DNA of 26,605 nt from Bacteroidota bacterium (GCA_023429825.1 JAEZDC010000077.1:1-26605), one strand, 5' to 3'. Numbered from the stretch's first letter, positions 7,267 to 15,539 are shown. Notes: a model not told the origin generated them from the sequence alone. Made by a program: numbers and translations.

Positions 7267-10200
7267 TTATTCCTCTTCAACAAGATGTGTTTCTATAGCA
7301 AGATCATTGGTCTTTACAAAATTGCACCAATGGCATTCTTCTTTGCCGCAACCCAAATAAAATTCATGGTTTTGGATCTTTTCCCACACAGCCACAATTT
7401 GCTGGGTAACGGTAGTAATGTCTTCAGCTGAAACCGGAAGCTTATATTTAAAGTAGTTCTTCTTTTTATCAGGCTCGATGAAGTCGAATTCACTACTCAC
7501 TACATTCCATTTATTCTGCGAACGATCTACAAGAATTTTGTAGAAGACAGCCTGCCTCCAGTAATCACCACCATTCGGTTCTTTTTCATTAGGCGGCTGT
7601 AGTTTGGCTTTCGCTTTTTCCGGATCACCGGTTTTATAATCTACCACATTGGCATTCGTGCCTTCAAATTCCAATTTGTCAAGCTTTCCTTTTATCGGAA
7701 CATTATGGACCACTGCTTTAAAAAATCTTTCCGTGGTTACGATCTGGTTCCATTGCGCTGAATATTTGTTATAGTATTCAGGAAGAATTTCTTTTCCATA
7801 TTCCATTCTTCTTGCAAACTCTTCTTTCGTAAAACTTTCCCTGTGCTTATTCATATACCATTCAAAATCTGCAATCAAAACTTCAATCGGTGGAAATGCT
7901 TTTGCGGAACCATCCTGCATTTTTCTAAACAATTGCTCTAATGCGTGGTGAACAGCCGATCCAAATTCTGTTGCTTCATTTTTAGGTGAAGGAATACGTA
8001 TGAGATTTTTAAAATAGAATTCAAGCGGGCATTTAAGGTAGTTATTCAATGCAGTTACGTTCATTACAAATTTCTCCAGTAACGTGCTTACGAAATCTTT
8101 TTCTATCTGTTCTATTTTCGGCGCTAAGGTTTGGCTGAAATGCAATGACTGAAATATCATCAGGTTTTCTTGGGAAACAAAACCAGGTTCAACAGGAAGA
8201 TTGTGTTGTTCCTGTATCTCAGCAATAAACATAGATGGCTCCATTTCTTTTCCATCATTTTTGAATCTGCTGTAAGAAATGTGCAGGTATTGCTCTGCCC
8301 TGGTCAGCGCCACATAAAATAACCTTCTCAATTCTTCTTCTTCCAGATGTTTTGGTTGAGAAGTGAACATGGTATCCGGTAAAGAATATCCTCCCCCGGG
8401 CTTTCTTTTCTTTTCCCAAAAAGCAGCATTGCAACCTGCAAAGAAAACATGTTCAAATTCCAACCCTTTGCTGCCATGTGCAGTTAAGAGGTTCACACCT
8501 TTTTCACTTCCACTCACCTGCACCAATGGTATAGACAGGTTTTCTTTCTCCATTAAGTTGAAGATGTTCACTAACCCGTGAATATTCAACGAATGATTCC
8601 TGGATGTTTCTTCTTTGATAAAATCAAACAAGGCAGTCAGCACCTGCAGCAGCCAGTGTTTCTCTTCGCCTTGCATAATGCTCTTCATCACACCTGCTTC
8701 TCGGATGATATTTTCAAATAGTTGCTGAAGAGTAACGTTGGGAACTTTTGAAACCAGCTTTTCTATAATCACGCTGGCTTTTTTGAGATGCTCATTTATT
8801 CCTTGTGAGAAGAGGTCTTTTGCGGGCGCAGTTGCTTTTTCGAAAAGTAATTGCCTCAAACTTTTTTTATTCTCCGGAAATTGCGTTTCGGATGCTTCTA
8901 TAGTAAGCTTTGCGATTTCTATTGATGGAATATTGAACCAATCAAAATGAAGTATCTCGAATAACATCTCGTCACCGCTATATGGGATATCATGCTCTGT
9001 AGATAGATATCTTAATATAAGGATGAGCTTTTGAGCAAACGGAATATCGAGGAGGTTCAAGCTCCTTTTACTATACACCGGAATATTACGTAGTTTGAAG
9101 TACTGCGTCAGCTCCTCACCGTATTTGTTTTCTTTGTAGATAATTGCAATTCTGCCGGGCTCTACTAAGTGCAAAAGCTTTTCAACTTTCAACACGATAT
9201 CGATCATCTCCTGGCGCTGCGTTTCATACTCCCTTATTGCAGGAAGATGAAGTGAAGAAGCGAACTTTTGATTAGATGAAATAAGTTCTTTACTTAAACC
9301 ATCGATCTGCCTCACCAATCTTTCGTTATTTCTTTCTATAAGTGATCTTGAAACATCGAGTATAGGTTGTGTAGAACGATAATTATTTTTTAAAACAACA
9401 GTCAGCAATTCTTTTTGATAGTTGTTGGCAAAACTGAGCATGTTCTCAACATTCGCACCCTGGAAACGGTAAATACTTTGATCGTCATCACCCACCACAA
9501 ACACATTTGGTTTATCCCAATAATTGATGAGCAGATCAACTAACCGATTTTGCGTTCCGCTGGTATCCTGGTATTCATCTACAAGAATGTATAGAAATTT
9601 CTCCTGGTATTTTCGCAGAAAATTGTCATTTTCACTGAAAGCTTGGATCACCCAATTGATCATGTCATCAAAATCATAGCGATTTTTTTTGCGCATCAAT
9701 CCCTGGAAATTGTTGAACTCACAAACTGCAGCTTTGAGCTTCTGCATGCGCTCTACTTCTTCTGCTATTTTATCTGTGCGTATATCTCCTTTCTTAAATT
9801 CTTTCGTGGCCCTTTTCGTAATGTATTCTTCCCGGGATGGCAAACTGTCAATGTACTCCTGCACTTTATCGCATATATGCTCCGTTGTCCAGCCCTCTCT
9901 TTTCATTGTACTAAAAAGCGACTGCAGATTATTGATCTCAAAATATACATCACCCCGATATCGCTTTAACGCATGATTTTTCGGAAACGCATCTATCAGC
10001 TGTTTATATAATTCGATTTTCTCAAGATCAGAGATAGGATCGAGTACAGTCTTTTCAAATAATGAAAGATTTTCCTGTATAACATCGTTACAAAAAGCAT
10101 GGAAAGTGTAGATGTTGACTTTATACGCGTCGGCTCCGATAAAAGAAAGTAAGCGTTTTCGCATGGCGACCACACCTGCATCCGTATAAGTAAGACAAAG

Positions 10201-10392
10201 AATATTTTCAGGAAGTGTATCTGTATCCAACAATATCTTCCCGATCCTTGCGCTCAGGATTTGAGTTTTCCCTGTACCCGGACCAGCGATCACCATTACA
10301 GGCCCTTCTATATTATCCACCGCTCTTTTCTGCTGCTCGTTCAGCGAGCGGTAAATGCTTGTAAAATTCTGTACTTGTTGATCGCGTGTCAT
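7267..10392 (-). CDS. UvrD/Rep-type ATP-dependent helicase fused to Fe-S PD-(D/E)XK nuclease
   Basis: A 1041-residue protein from the ATG at 10392; the TTG three codons earlier is a less likely start. The N-terminal two thirds is a superfamily 1A helicase: Walker A AGPGTGKT (36-43), Walker B DEYQDT (272-277), motif III DDDQSIYRFQGA, motif V LTAHGSKGLEFEHVF, and motif VI RRLFYVALTRAEQYLHISYS. The C-terminal part is a RecB-like nuclease: GSAVHHALE, KGKLDKLEF, and VVDYKTG with catalytic K920. Four cysteines, C788 (YLKCPLEF) and C1015, C1020, C1023 (CGKEECHWC), bracket the nuclease as in AddB- and Dna2-type [4Fe-4S] nucleases. It probably resects or repairs DNA ends in the cytoplasm. No AddA/AddB partner is adjacent, so it is likely a stand-alone helicase-nuclease. 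Confidence 0.93.
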   Translation of the reverse strand: MTRDQQVQNFTSIYRSLNEQQKRAVDNIEGPVMVIAGPGTGKTQILSARIGKILLDTDTLPENILCLTYTDAGVVAMRKRLLSFIGADAYKVNIYTFHAFCNDVIQENLSLFEKTVLDPISDLEKIELYKQLIDAFPKNHALKRYRGDVYFEINNLQSLFSTMKREGWTTEHICDKVQEYIDSLPSREEYITKRATKEFKKGDIRTDKIAEEVERMQKLKAAVCEFNNFQGLMRKKNRYDFDDMINWVIQAFSENDNFLRKYQEKFLYILVDEYQDTSGTQNRLVDLLINYWDKPNVFVVGDDDQSIYRFQGANVENMLSFANNYQKELLTVVLKNNYRSTQPILDVSRSLIERNNERLVRQIDGLSKELISSNQKFASSLHLPAIREYETQRQEMIDIVLKVEKLLHLVEPGRIAIIYKENKYGEELTQYFKLRNIPVYSKRSLNLLDIPFAQKLILILRYLSTEHDIPYSGDEMLFEILHFDWFNIPSIEIAKLTIEASETQFPENKKSLRQLLFEKATAPAKDLFSQGINEHLKKASVIIEKLVSKVPNVTLQQLFENIIREAGVMKSIMQGEEKHWLLQVLTALFDFIKEETSRNHSLNIHGLVNIFNLMEKENLSIPLVQVSGSEKGVNLLTAHGSKGLEFEHVFFAGCNAAFWEKKRKPGGGYSLPDTMFTSQPKHLEEEELRRLFYVALTRAEQYLHISYSRFKNDGKEMEPSMFIAEIQEQHNLPVEPGFVSQENLMIFQSLHFSQTLAPKIEQIEKDFVSTLLEKFVMNVTALNNYLKCPLEFYFKNLIRIPSPKNEATEFGSAVHHALEQLFRKMQDGSAKAFPPIEVLIADFEWYMNKHRESFTKEEFARRMEYGKEILPEYYNKYSAQWNQIVTTERFFKAVVHNVPIKGKLDKLEFEGTNANVVDYKTGDPEKAKAKLQPPNEKEPNGGDYWRQAVFYKILVDRSQNKWNVVSSEFDFIEPDKKKNYFKYKLPVSAEDITTVTQQIVAVWEKIQNHEFYLGCGKEECHWCNFVKTNDLAIETHLVEEE

Positions 10393-10509
10393 CGAGGGCA
10401 ATTTAGCGAAAATGCAAGGGAAACAGGCGGAACGATCTCGTTTTAAGAATTCGTATTAAAAATGAGTCATTGATAAATTTTAAAAAATGAAATGAGTGTA
10501 ATTTAGCGC

Positions 10510-10845
10510 ATGAAGATGATCATATTGATAATTATTATCTCGTTGTTAAGTTGTACACGAAAGATAGCTGCCATCATTCCTGCCTGCATTCAACAGAAGA
10601 TAGAAGAGATCAAATCTCAGCCCAAATGGAATCCTGCAGGTGAGATCCGGGAATATGATTACAATGGAAAAAAAGTGTACCTGATATCGTCTGATTGTTG
10701 TGATCAGTATATCACTTTAGTAGATGAGCAATGTAACATGGTTTGTGCACCATCAGGCGGTATAACGGGGAAAGGAGACGGCAAGTGTAAAGATTTTTTT
10801 CAGGCAGCAAAAGAAGTGAAGTTGATCTGGAAAGATGACAGATGA
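10510..10845 (+). CDS. DUF6970-type small lipoprotein
   Basis: A 111-residue protein with a lipoprotein signal peptide: hydrophobic residues 4-13 and a lipobox LLSC with C15 as the lipid-modified cysteine. The mature part matches the conserved Bacteroidetes pattern called DUF6970: IPACIQQKIEEIK, PKWNPAGEIREYDYNGKKVY, ISSDCCDQYITL, then CAPSGGITGKGDGKCKDFF. Six conserved cysteines in the mature chain suggest disulfides. Function is not known. The -7-like sequence TAATTTAG at 10499-10506 lies immediately before the ATG. It faces the alkyltransferase-like gene, and the two stop codons abut. Confidence 0.85.
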   Translation: MKMIILIIIISLLSCTRKIAAIIPACIQQKIEEIKSQPKWNPAGEIREYDYNGKKVYLISSDCCDQYITLVDEQCNMVCAPSGGITGKGDGKCKDFFQAAKEVKLIWKDDR

Positions 10846-11238
10846 TCATAAACCTAGCTCGACCATGGGATCCCAAAAATGTTTTTGGAAATCAATTATT
10901 TTATCATCCTTCACTTTGATCTTTTCTTTTTCTAAAAGCTCCTGCATTCGTGTAGGTGTTTCAAAATGCATTTTACCACTGAGCATACCATTCCTGTTCA
11001 CTACACGTTGAGCAGGCACTTTCGGCCTTACAAGATGCGCACCATTCATCGCCCAGCCTACCATTCTTGCACTTAGTTTAGTGCCAAGGTATGTAGCAAT
11101 TGCTCCGTACGTTGTTACTCTTCCTTTTGGAACTAATCTTACAACCTGCCACACATCCTCAAAGAAGGAATATTCTTTTGTTGAAGACTTTTTTTCCTTT
11201 GGAAGGTTATCAGCTTTTACCTTGCTGCTTTTCTTCAT
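10846..11238 (-). CDS. Alkyltransferase-like (ATL) protein, MGMT family without the catalytic Cys
   Basis: A 130-residue protein with the DNA-binding domain of O6-alkylguanine-DNA alkyltransferases. The core runs from FFEDVWQVVRLVPKGRVTTY through the winged helix GAIATYLGTKLSARMVGWAM, with R58 in the arginine-finger position. The active-site PCHRV is replaced by PAQRV (A76), so it cannot accept alkyl groups. Known ATL proteins bind O6-alkylguanine lesions and hand them to nucleotide excision repair; this is the likely role here. The first ~20 residues are Lys/Ser-rich and atypical. Its start lies 29 bases inside the upstream DUF5522 gene, implying translational coupling in a trmB operon. Confidence 0.92.
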   Translation of the reverse strand: MKKSSKVKADNLPKEKKSSTKEYSFFEDVWQVVRLVPKGRVTTYGAIATYLGTKLSARMVGWAMNGAHLVRPKVPAQRVVNRNGMLSGKMHFETPTRMQELLEKEKIKVKDDKIIDFQKHFWDPMVELGL

Positions 11239-11419
11239 TTCTTTTGTTTAAAAGCATTGTACGTTTAGGTTCAGGTACATTCTTATAGTCATATGGGCAG
11301 CTCTTGCAGCCATTGCCACAGCAATACCCTCTGTTCAATAAATATTCAGAAGTAAACACTACAAGCCCATCACTATTGTAATAAAAATCGTCGTCTTCAT
11401 CAAGCTTTTTCCTGTTCAC
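11210..11419 (-). CDS. DUF5522 small Cys-rich protein
   Basis: A 69-residue protein matching the Bacteroidetes DUF5522 family: DFYYNSDGLVVFTSEYLLNR, then GYCCGNGCKSCPYDYKNV. The four cysteines C33, C34, C38 and C41 could bind zinc or a cluster. No function is established. Translation uses a GTG at 11419, inside the last 20 bases of trmB, with no alternative ATG upstream of the conserved part. Its own end overlaps the ATL gene by 29 bases. The tight overlaps on both sides suggest coupled translation of all three proteins. Confidence 0.85.
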   Translation of the reverse strand: MNRKKLDEDDDFYYNSDGLVVFTSEYLLNRGYCCGNGCKSCPYDYKNVPEPKRTMLLNKRNEEKQQGKS

Positions 11420-12104
11420 TGATCAAGGTTTTAAGTAAGTCATCTTTGTCTCGGGGTAATTCTTTGTCGAGTGTAAACTTAAGGTAATGGATACGATTAC
11501 TCTTAGCAATATCTAATCCTTCATAATGCGTTTTAATTTGTAAAACACCAGGCACTTGCTGCATTGAATGAACGTCATTAATATCTTCTGCAACAGATAG
11601 TCCATACGTTTCAATAACAAGCTTCGTAAAATTGTATAAAGCAGGGCTATCCGTTTTCAAATGAACAAAACCATCTTTTCTTAAAATTTCCTGGTACATC
11701 CGTAAAAATTTAGGATGGGTTAACCGCTTCTTCGCTTTGGAAGTCCTGAGTTGCGGATCAGGAAATGTTATCCATATCTCGCTTACTTCATCTTTTGTAA
11801 AGTAATCGGCAATTTTATCGATCTGGGTTCGCAGAAAAGCAACGTTACTCAATTGTTTCTCCAAAGCAGTTTTCGCCCCTTTCCATATTCGGTTGCCCTT
11901 TATATCAACACCGATGAAGTTTTTACCCGGGAACATTTCACCCAATCCCACTGCATATTCACCTTTGCCACAGGCAAGTTCTAACACGATATCATTTTTG
12001 TTATTAAAGCAATTCCTCCAATTATCTTTCATTTCAGTTGGATATTCAAAAACATTGGGAAAGGATTTTATTTCAGCAAAACGGACAAGCTTCTTTTGCG
12101 CCAT
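11400..12104 (-). CDS. trmB: tRNA (guanine-N7-)-methyltransferase
   Basis: A 234-residue SAM-dependent enzyme that forms m7G46 in the variable loop of tRNAs. From the ATG at 12104 (MAQKKLVRFAEIKSFPNVFE) the features are the SAM-binding ELACGKGEY (42-50), GVDIKGNRIWKGA (65-77), and the substrate/catalytic region WITFPDPQLRTSKAKKRL (111-128) ahead of THPKFL. An in-frame ATG at 12161 would add 19 residues, but a perfect -7 box at 12111-12118 lies just upstream of 12104. TrmB proteins of this phylum also usually begin at the MAQKK/MGQKK position. It heads the operon with DUF5522 and ATL. Confidence 0.96.
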   Translation of the reverse strand: MAQKKLVRFAEIKSFPNVFEYPTEMKDNWRNCFNNKNDIVLELACGKGEYAVGLGEMFPGKNFIGVDIKGNRIWKGAKTALEKQLSNVAFLRTQIDKIADYFTKDEVSEIWITFPDPQLRTSKAKKRLTHPKFLRMYQEILRKDGFVHLKTDSPALYNFTKLVIETYGLSVAEDINDVHSMQQVPGVLQIKTHYEGLDIAKSNRIHYLKFTLDKELPRDKDDLLKTLISEQEKA

Positions 12105-12110
12105 AAGCCA

Positions 12111-12118
12111 CAAAGATA
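12111..12118 (-). promoter_or_regulatory. -7 promoter box of the trmB operon
   Basis: On the minus strand TATCTTTG is a perfect TAnnTTTG, ending 6 bases before the trmB ATG at 12104. The predicted transcript would have a leader of at most a few bases. No -33 TTTG is seen at the usual spacing. Confidence 0.55.
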
Positions 12119-12165
12119 ATTTAGGATTTACTTTGCCGTCTATGGATTTAATGAAGGGCAATTGG

Positions 12166-12186
12166 CTTTGTTAGTATCTTACAAAG
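12166..12186 (+). promoter_or_regulatory. Dyad in the trmB / PAS-sensor divergent region
   Basis: CTTTGTTAG and CTTACAAAG form an inverted repeat (8 of 9 pairs) around a 3-nt TAT centre, ending 14 bases before the ATG at 12201. It could be an operator or a small hairpin; no T tract follows, so it is not a terminator. Confidence 0.3.
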
Positions 12187-12200
12187 TAGTATAGAGCCTT

Positions 12201-13364
12201 ATGAAGAACTATCCATTCAAAATCGCATTGCTCTATTTTGTTATTGGTGCTGCATGGATAATCTGCACCGATTGGCTTTCAAATAACTATTCTGCATCCT
12301 TTTCTATTTTGATTCAAAATGCGAAGGGGCTTTTGTTTGTAGCCTTATCAGCGTTAGTCTTATTTGTTATTATAAAAAGATATTACAGGCAAATCAATCA
12401 AAAACAGGTAGAATACCTGCGGCTGTTCCAGGACAATCCACATCCAATGTGGGTTTATGATGTCGATACTCTTTCATTTTTAGCTGTAAATAATGCTGCG
12501 GTCGAAAAATATGGTTACAGCAAAAATGAGTTTCTGCAGAAAAAAATAACTGATATACGGCCAGAGAGTGAAAAAGAACTGCTTTCCAATTTTGTAAAGA
12601 GAAGTAATGATACGATTTACCTGGATTCAGGCATTTGGCAACATCAGACAAAAGAGAGAGAAGCTTTTTATGTGAGGATTTCTTCTCATTCAACAATCTT
12701 TGAAAACAAGAAAGCGAGAGTTGTTTTAGCAATTGATGTAGATGACCAGGTGAGTGCACAGCGTGAATTGCAGTTGTCAGAAAATAAGTTGAAAGGTTTG
12801 ATCAACAACTCCGATGATCTTATCTGGCTGATCAACAAAGAGGGGATCATTACTGCTGCCAATGAAGCATTCCAGGTAAAGATCAGGAAGGTGTTAGGGA
12901 TTACACTCGATTTTACTAAACATGCAGATATCAATTTCTTTCCCGAAAACGATTTCACAAGGAACTGGAGGCAATATTTCTTAAAAGCTTTGAAAGGAGA
13001 ATCCTTAAAGGTGGAAGAAGAAATAGCAAACGGTCAGCGAGAGTTTTTCGAGATCATTCTCAATCCTATCTATGATAATGAGAATGATGTTATAGGGGTG
13101 GGATGCTTTGCACGTGATATCACCCAACGAAAAAAGTATGAAAACAGGATCAAAGAGCAGGTTGAAAAGCTTAAGGAAATATCATGGATACAATCTCACG
13201 AAATGAGGCGGCCCGCAGCCAACATAATTGGCCTGATTGAATTGCTTAAAACATCAAACAATGCCGAGGAGAAAGGCCAGCTTATGCACTTGCTGGAGGA
13301 ATCTTCCAAGGAGTTAGATTTTCTCATAAAACGCATCGTAGAAAAATCTTCTACTATTCAATAG
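12201..13364 (+). CDS. Two-PAS membrane sensor with HisKA-like domain but no ATPase domain
   Basis: A 387-residue membrane protein. Two transmembrane segments (about 8-24 and 43-59) are separated by a short loop. Two PAS domains follow, about 73-185 (FQDNPHPMWVYDVDTLSFLA) and 195-312 (NNSDDLIWLINKEGIITAAN ... GCFARDITQRK). The C-terminus is a HisKA-like helical hairpin with H333 in SHEMRRPAANIIGLIELL and a second helix, LLEESSKELDFLIKRIVEKS. The chain stops there: no N, G1, F or G2 box exists here or in the next 39 bases. It therefore cannot phosphorylate itself and may act as a phosphoacceptor, a dimerising sensor or a partner of another kinase. Proteins of this build recur in Bacteroidetes, so it is probably not a truncation artefact. 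Confidence 0.87.
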   Translation: MKNYPFKIALLYFVIGAAWIICTDWLSNNYSASFSILIQNAKGLLFVALSALVLFVIIKRYYRQINQKQVEYLRLFQDNPHPMWVYDVDTLSFLAVNNAAVEKYGYSKNEFLQKKITDIRPESEKELLSNFVKRSNDTIYLDSGIWQHQTKEREAFYVRISSHSTIFENKKARVVLAIDVDDQVSAQRELQLSENKLKGLINNSDDLIWLINKEGIITAANEAFQVKIRKVLGITLDFTKHADINFFPENDFTRNWRQYFLKALKGESLKVEEEIANGQREFFEIILNPIYDNENDVIGVGCFARDITQRKKYENRIKEQVEKLKEISWIQSHEMRRPAANIIGLIELLKTSNNAEEKGQLMHLLEESSKELDFLIKRIVEKSSTIQ

Positions 13365-13403
13365 CAAGGCACAATATTTACTGCATACCTATAAAACGAT
13401 TGT

Positions 13404-14945
13404 ATGCTAAGAGATGGTGCAAACAAAAGCCTTTGGCAGGAAAGTGTTACCAGTTATACTTCTAAACATAAGATCATTCCGGATGCGATAGTAGATGTGC
13501 TGATTGTCGGTGGAGGTATCACAGGAATATCAACCGGTTTAGAATTGCAAAAAGCCGGTAAGCAGTGCATGATCATTGAAAAGTTTAATATTGGTTTCGG
13601 AACAACAGGTGGCACCACCTCTCACCTTAATACCTTTTTTGATACTACATACGATCAGATCATCAGTGATTTTGGGGAAAAGAATGCACAGCTCGTTCAT
13701 AAAGCCTGTAATGCATCATTGCAATTGTTCAATAAGAATGTGCAATGGTATAATATCGATTGTGGCTTTAGCTGGAAGGATGGTTATGTGTATGCATTGG
13801 ATGATGAACAAGCTAAGTATCTTGATAAAGTTGTAGATGCTTCGCAAAAAGCGGGTTGCGAAGTAGAGTATGTAAATAATATTCCCGTTCCTATCCCTTT
13901 TATAAGAGCTGCAAAGTTTAGCGGGCAGGCGCAAATACATCCAACTAGATATATCCATGCTTTAGCAGATGCATTTGAACATGCGGGAGGTTATCTTGTT
14001 CAGAATTGTGGCTTAGAACATTTCGAAAGCCATGCATTGGTTGAGGTTAGAACTAACATGGGTAAGATCAGAGCTAAGAAATTAATATTTGCTACACACA
14101 TTCCACCGAGCATTAATTTATTACACTTCCGTTGCGCACCATACAGAAGTTATGCAATGGCGGTGAGGTTAAATGATGATGCCTATCCTGATGGTTTAGC
14201 TTACGACATGCATGAGCCTTATCACTATTACCGTACCCATGAGGTGAACGGAGAAAAGTATTTAATTGCAGGAGGTGAAGATCATAAGACGGGTCATGAA
14301 AGTAATGAAGAGTTTTGCTTTACTAAGTTGGAGAACTATATCAGCAAGTACTTTGATATTAAAGAGATAAGTTACAAGTGGTCGTCACAATATTATGAAC
14401 CTTCAGATGGAATAGCGTATATCGGGCATTTACCAGGCTTCACTGATAATGTATACGTAGCTACCGGGTACAGTGGTAATGGAATAACCTACTCTCATAT
14501 CGCGGCCATTACACTAAGAGATCTGATTACTACGGGTGAAAGTGAGTTTGAAAAATTATTCAATCCAAATAGAATAAAACCTGTTGCCGGTTTCACGGAG
14601 TTTGTGAAAGAGAATGCAGATGTTGTGAAGGAATTTATAGGGAAGAGATTATCGCAGGAGAAAATAAAGAGTCTTGCAGAGATTGCCAAAGGAGAAGGTA
14701 AAGTGGTAAAATACGAAGGTGAAAGCATTGCACTTTATCGAAATGAGCAAGGAACACTGCATGCAATCAATCCTGTTTGTACTCATGCGAAGTGTATTGT
14801 GCAATGGAACAACACAGAAAGAAGCTGGGATTGTCCATGCCATGGGGCAAGATATACAGCCAATGGAGAAGTGCTTACCGGCCCTGCGACCAAAAACTTA
14901 GAAATGATCCAATTGCAGGACCTGGTGAAGGAAGAGACAAAATGA
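13404..14945 (+). CDS. FAD-dependent oxidoreductase with C-terminal Rieske [2Fe-2S] domain
   Basis: A 513-residue fusion. The N-terminal part is a DAO-type flavoprotein with the dinucleotide-binding motif VLIVGGGITGISTG (GGGITG 36-41) and acidic E59 at the end of the second strand. The FAD fold closes with the conserved NVYVATGYSGNGITYSHIAA. The last ~90 residues are a Rieske domain: C459-T-H461, 15 residues, then C477-P-C-H480, which is the CxH-x15-CxxH ligand set. Electrons presumably pass between flavin and the iron-sulfur cluster; the substrate is unknown, and amine or amino-acid oxidation is only suggested by the DAO fold. No signal peptide is present, so it should be cytoplasmic. It begins 39 bases after the PAS sensor gene and may be co-transcribed. 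Confidence 0.92.
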   Translation: MLRDGANKSLWQESVTSYTSKHKIIPDAIVDVLIVGGGITGISTGLELQKAGKQCMIIEKFNIGFGTTGGTTSHLNTFFDTTYDQIISDFGEKNAQLVHKACNASLQLFNKNVQWYNIDCGFSWKDGYVYALDDEQAKYLDKVVDASQKAGCEVEYVNNIPVPIPFIRAAKFSGQAQIHPTRYIHALADAFEHAGGYLVQNCGLEHFESHALVEVRTNMGKIRAKKLIFATHIPPSINLLHFRCAPYRSYAMAVRLNDDAYPDGLAYDMHEPYHYYRTHEVNGEKYLIAGGEDHKTGHESNEEFCFTKLENYISKYFDIKEISYKWSSQYYEPSDGIAYIGHLPGFTDNVYVATGYSGNGITYSHIAAITLRDLITTGESEFEKLFNPNRIKPVAGFTEFVKENADVVKEFIGKRLSQEKIKSLAEIAKGEGKVVKYEGESIALYRNEQGTLHAINPVCTHAKCIVQWNNTERSWDCPCHGARYTANGEVLTGPATKNLEMIQLQDLVKEETK

Positions 14946-14992
14946 TGGTTGTAATGCGCATGCAGGTGCGGTTACTTGGAGAAAAGATATCT

Positions 14993-15000
14993 TATCTTTA
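14993..15000 (+). promoter_or_regulatory. Possible -7 box of the 138-residue protein gene
   Basis: TATCTTTA is one mismatch from TAnnTTTG and ends 20 bases before the ATG at 15021. It overlaps the end of a small palindromic region (AAGATATCTT). Support is weak. Confidence 0.3.
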
Positions 15001-15020
15001 AGTAAACCAACTGCTGCGAC

Positions 15021-15437
15021 ATGAAAGCAATCTTACCCCTTGCTATACTATTTGTTTGTTCCTCAGTTACGATAGCTCAAACCATCTCATCGTCAGATTC
15101 TTTGTACAAAGTGTACGTTCAAAAACAAAGAGAGAACAGAACGCTCGGTTGGGTTTTTGTTAGTGCCGGTGTAGGGCTTACAATTGGTGGTGCACTTAAA
15201 AATTTCGATCAACCCTTCCTGCGAGATCGGGATGAAAGCCGTGGACTGGGATTAACTATCGTAGGACTGGCTTCAACTGCCGCAGGTATATATTGTTTCA
15301 CAAAAGCATCTAAAAACAGAAAGCTGGCTAAGCTTGCTTTAAAAGATCAGGTTTTATATTTCGGCCCTAAGCCAATAAATCAGCCACGATATACAGCCTT
15401 AGCTTTCTCTTGGCGAATTAATAATCAAATAAGGTAG
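15021..15437 (+). CDS. Small exported/membrane protein of unknown function
   Basis: A 138-residue protein that I do not recognise. Residues 1-19 look like a signal peptide (MKAILPLAILFVCSSVTIAQ, cleavage before Q20). Two Gly/Ala-rich hydrophobic segments follow, about 44-60 (LGWVFVSAGVGLTIGGAL) and 75-94 (GLGLTIVGLASTAAGIYCFT), separated by a charged stretch (FDQPFLRDRDESR). After a basic linker (KASKNRKLAKL) the C-terminus is beta-like and ends with ALAFSWRINNQIR. Such double-glycine-zipper-like spans are common in small Bacteroidetes envelope proteins. Gaps of 75 and 138 bases to its neighbours suggest an independent unit. Confidence 0.65.
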   Translation: MKAILPLAILFVCSSVTIAQTISSSDSLYKVYVQKQRENRTLGWVFVSAGVGLTIGGALKNFDQPFLRDRDESRGLGLTIVGLASTAAGIYCFTKASKNRKLAKLALKDQVLYFGPKPINQPRYTALAFSWRINNQIR

Positions 15438-15531
15438 ATCAGTTAACCGCCAGTTATCCTTCTAGGCAAACCGCTCATCCCGAATTCGTAGTTTAACAAT
15501 TCCGAAATGATTCGTATATCAGAAAACTTCC

Positions 15532-15539
15532 TACATTTG
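15532..15539 (+). promoter_or_regulatory. -7 promoter box of the double-PDZ gene
   Basis: TACATTTG matches TAnnTTTG perfectly and ends 36 bases before the ATG at 15576. TTCG at 15511-15514, 17 bases upstream of the box, fits a -33 TTTG with one mismatch. This is the best two-part promoter candidate in the window. Confidence 0.6.

Noticed and set aside
12105..12161. Upstream in-frame ATG extending TrmB by 19 residues
   Set aside because: The promoter box at 12111-12118 lies within the extension, and TrmB of this phylum begins at the MAQKK position.
13365..13403. Possible frameshifted remnant of an ATPase domain after the PAS sensor
   Set aside because: Only 39 bases separate the stop from the next gene and none of the three frames shows an N or G box.
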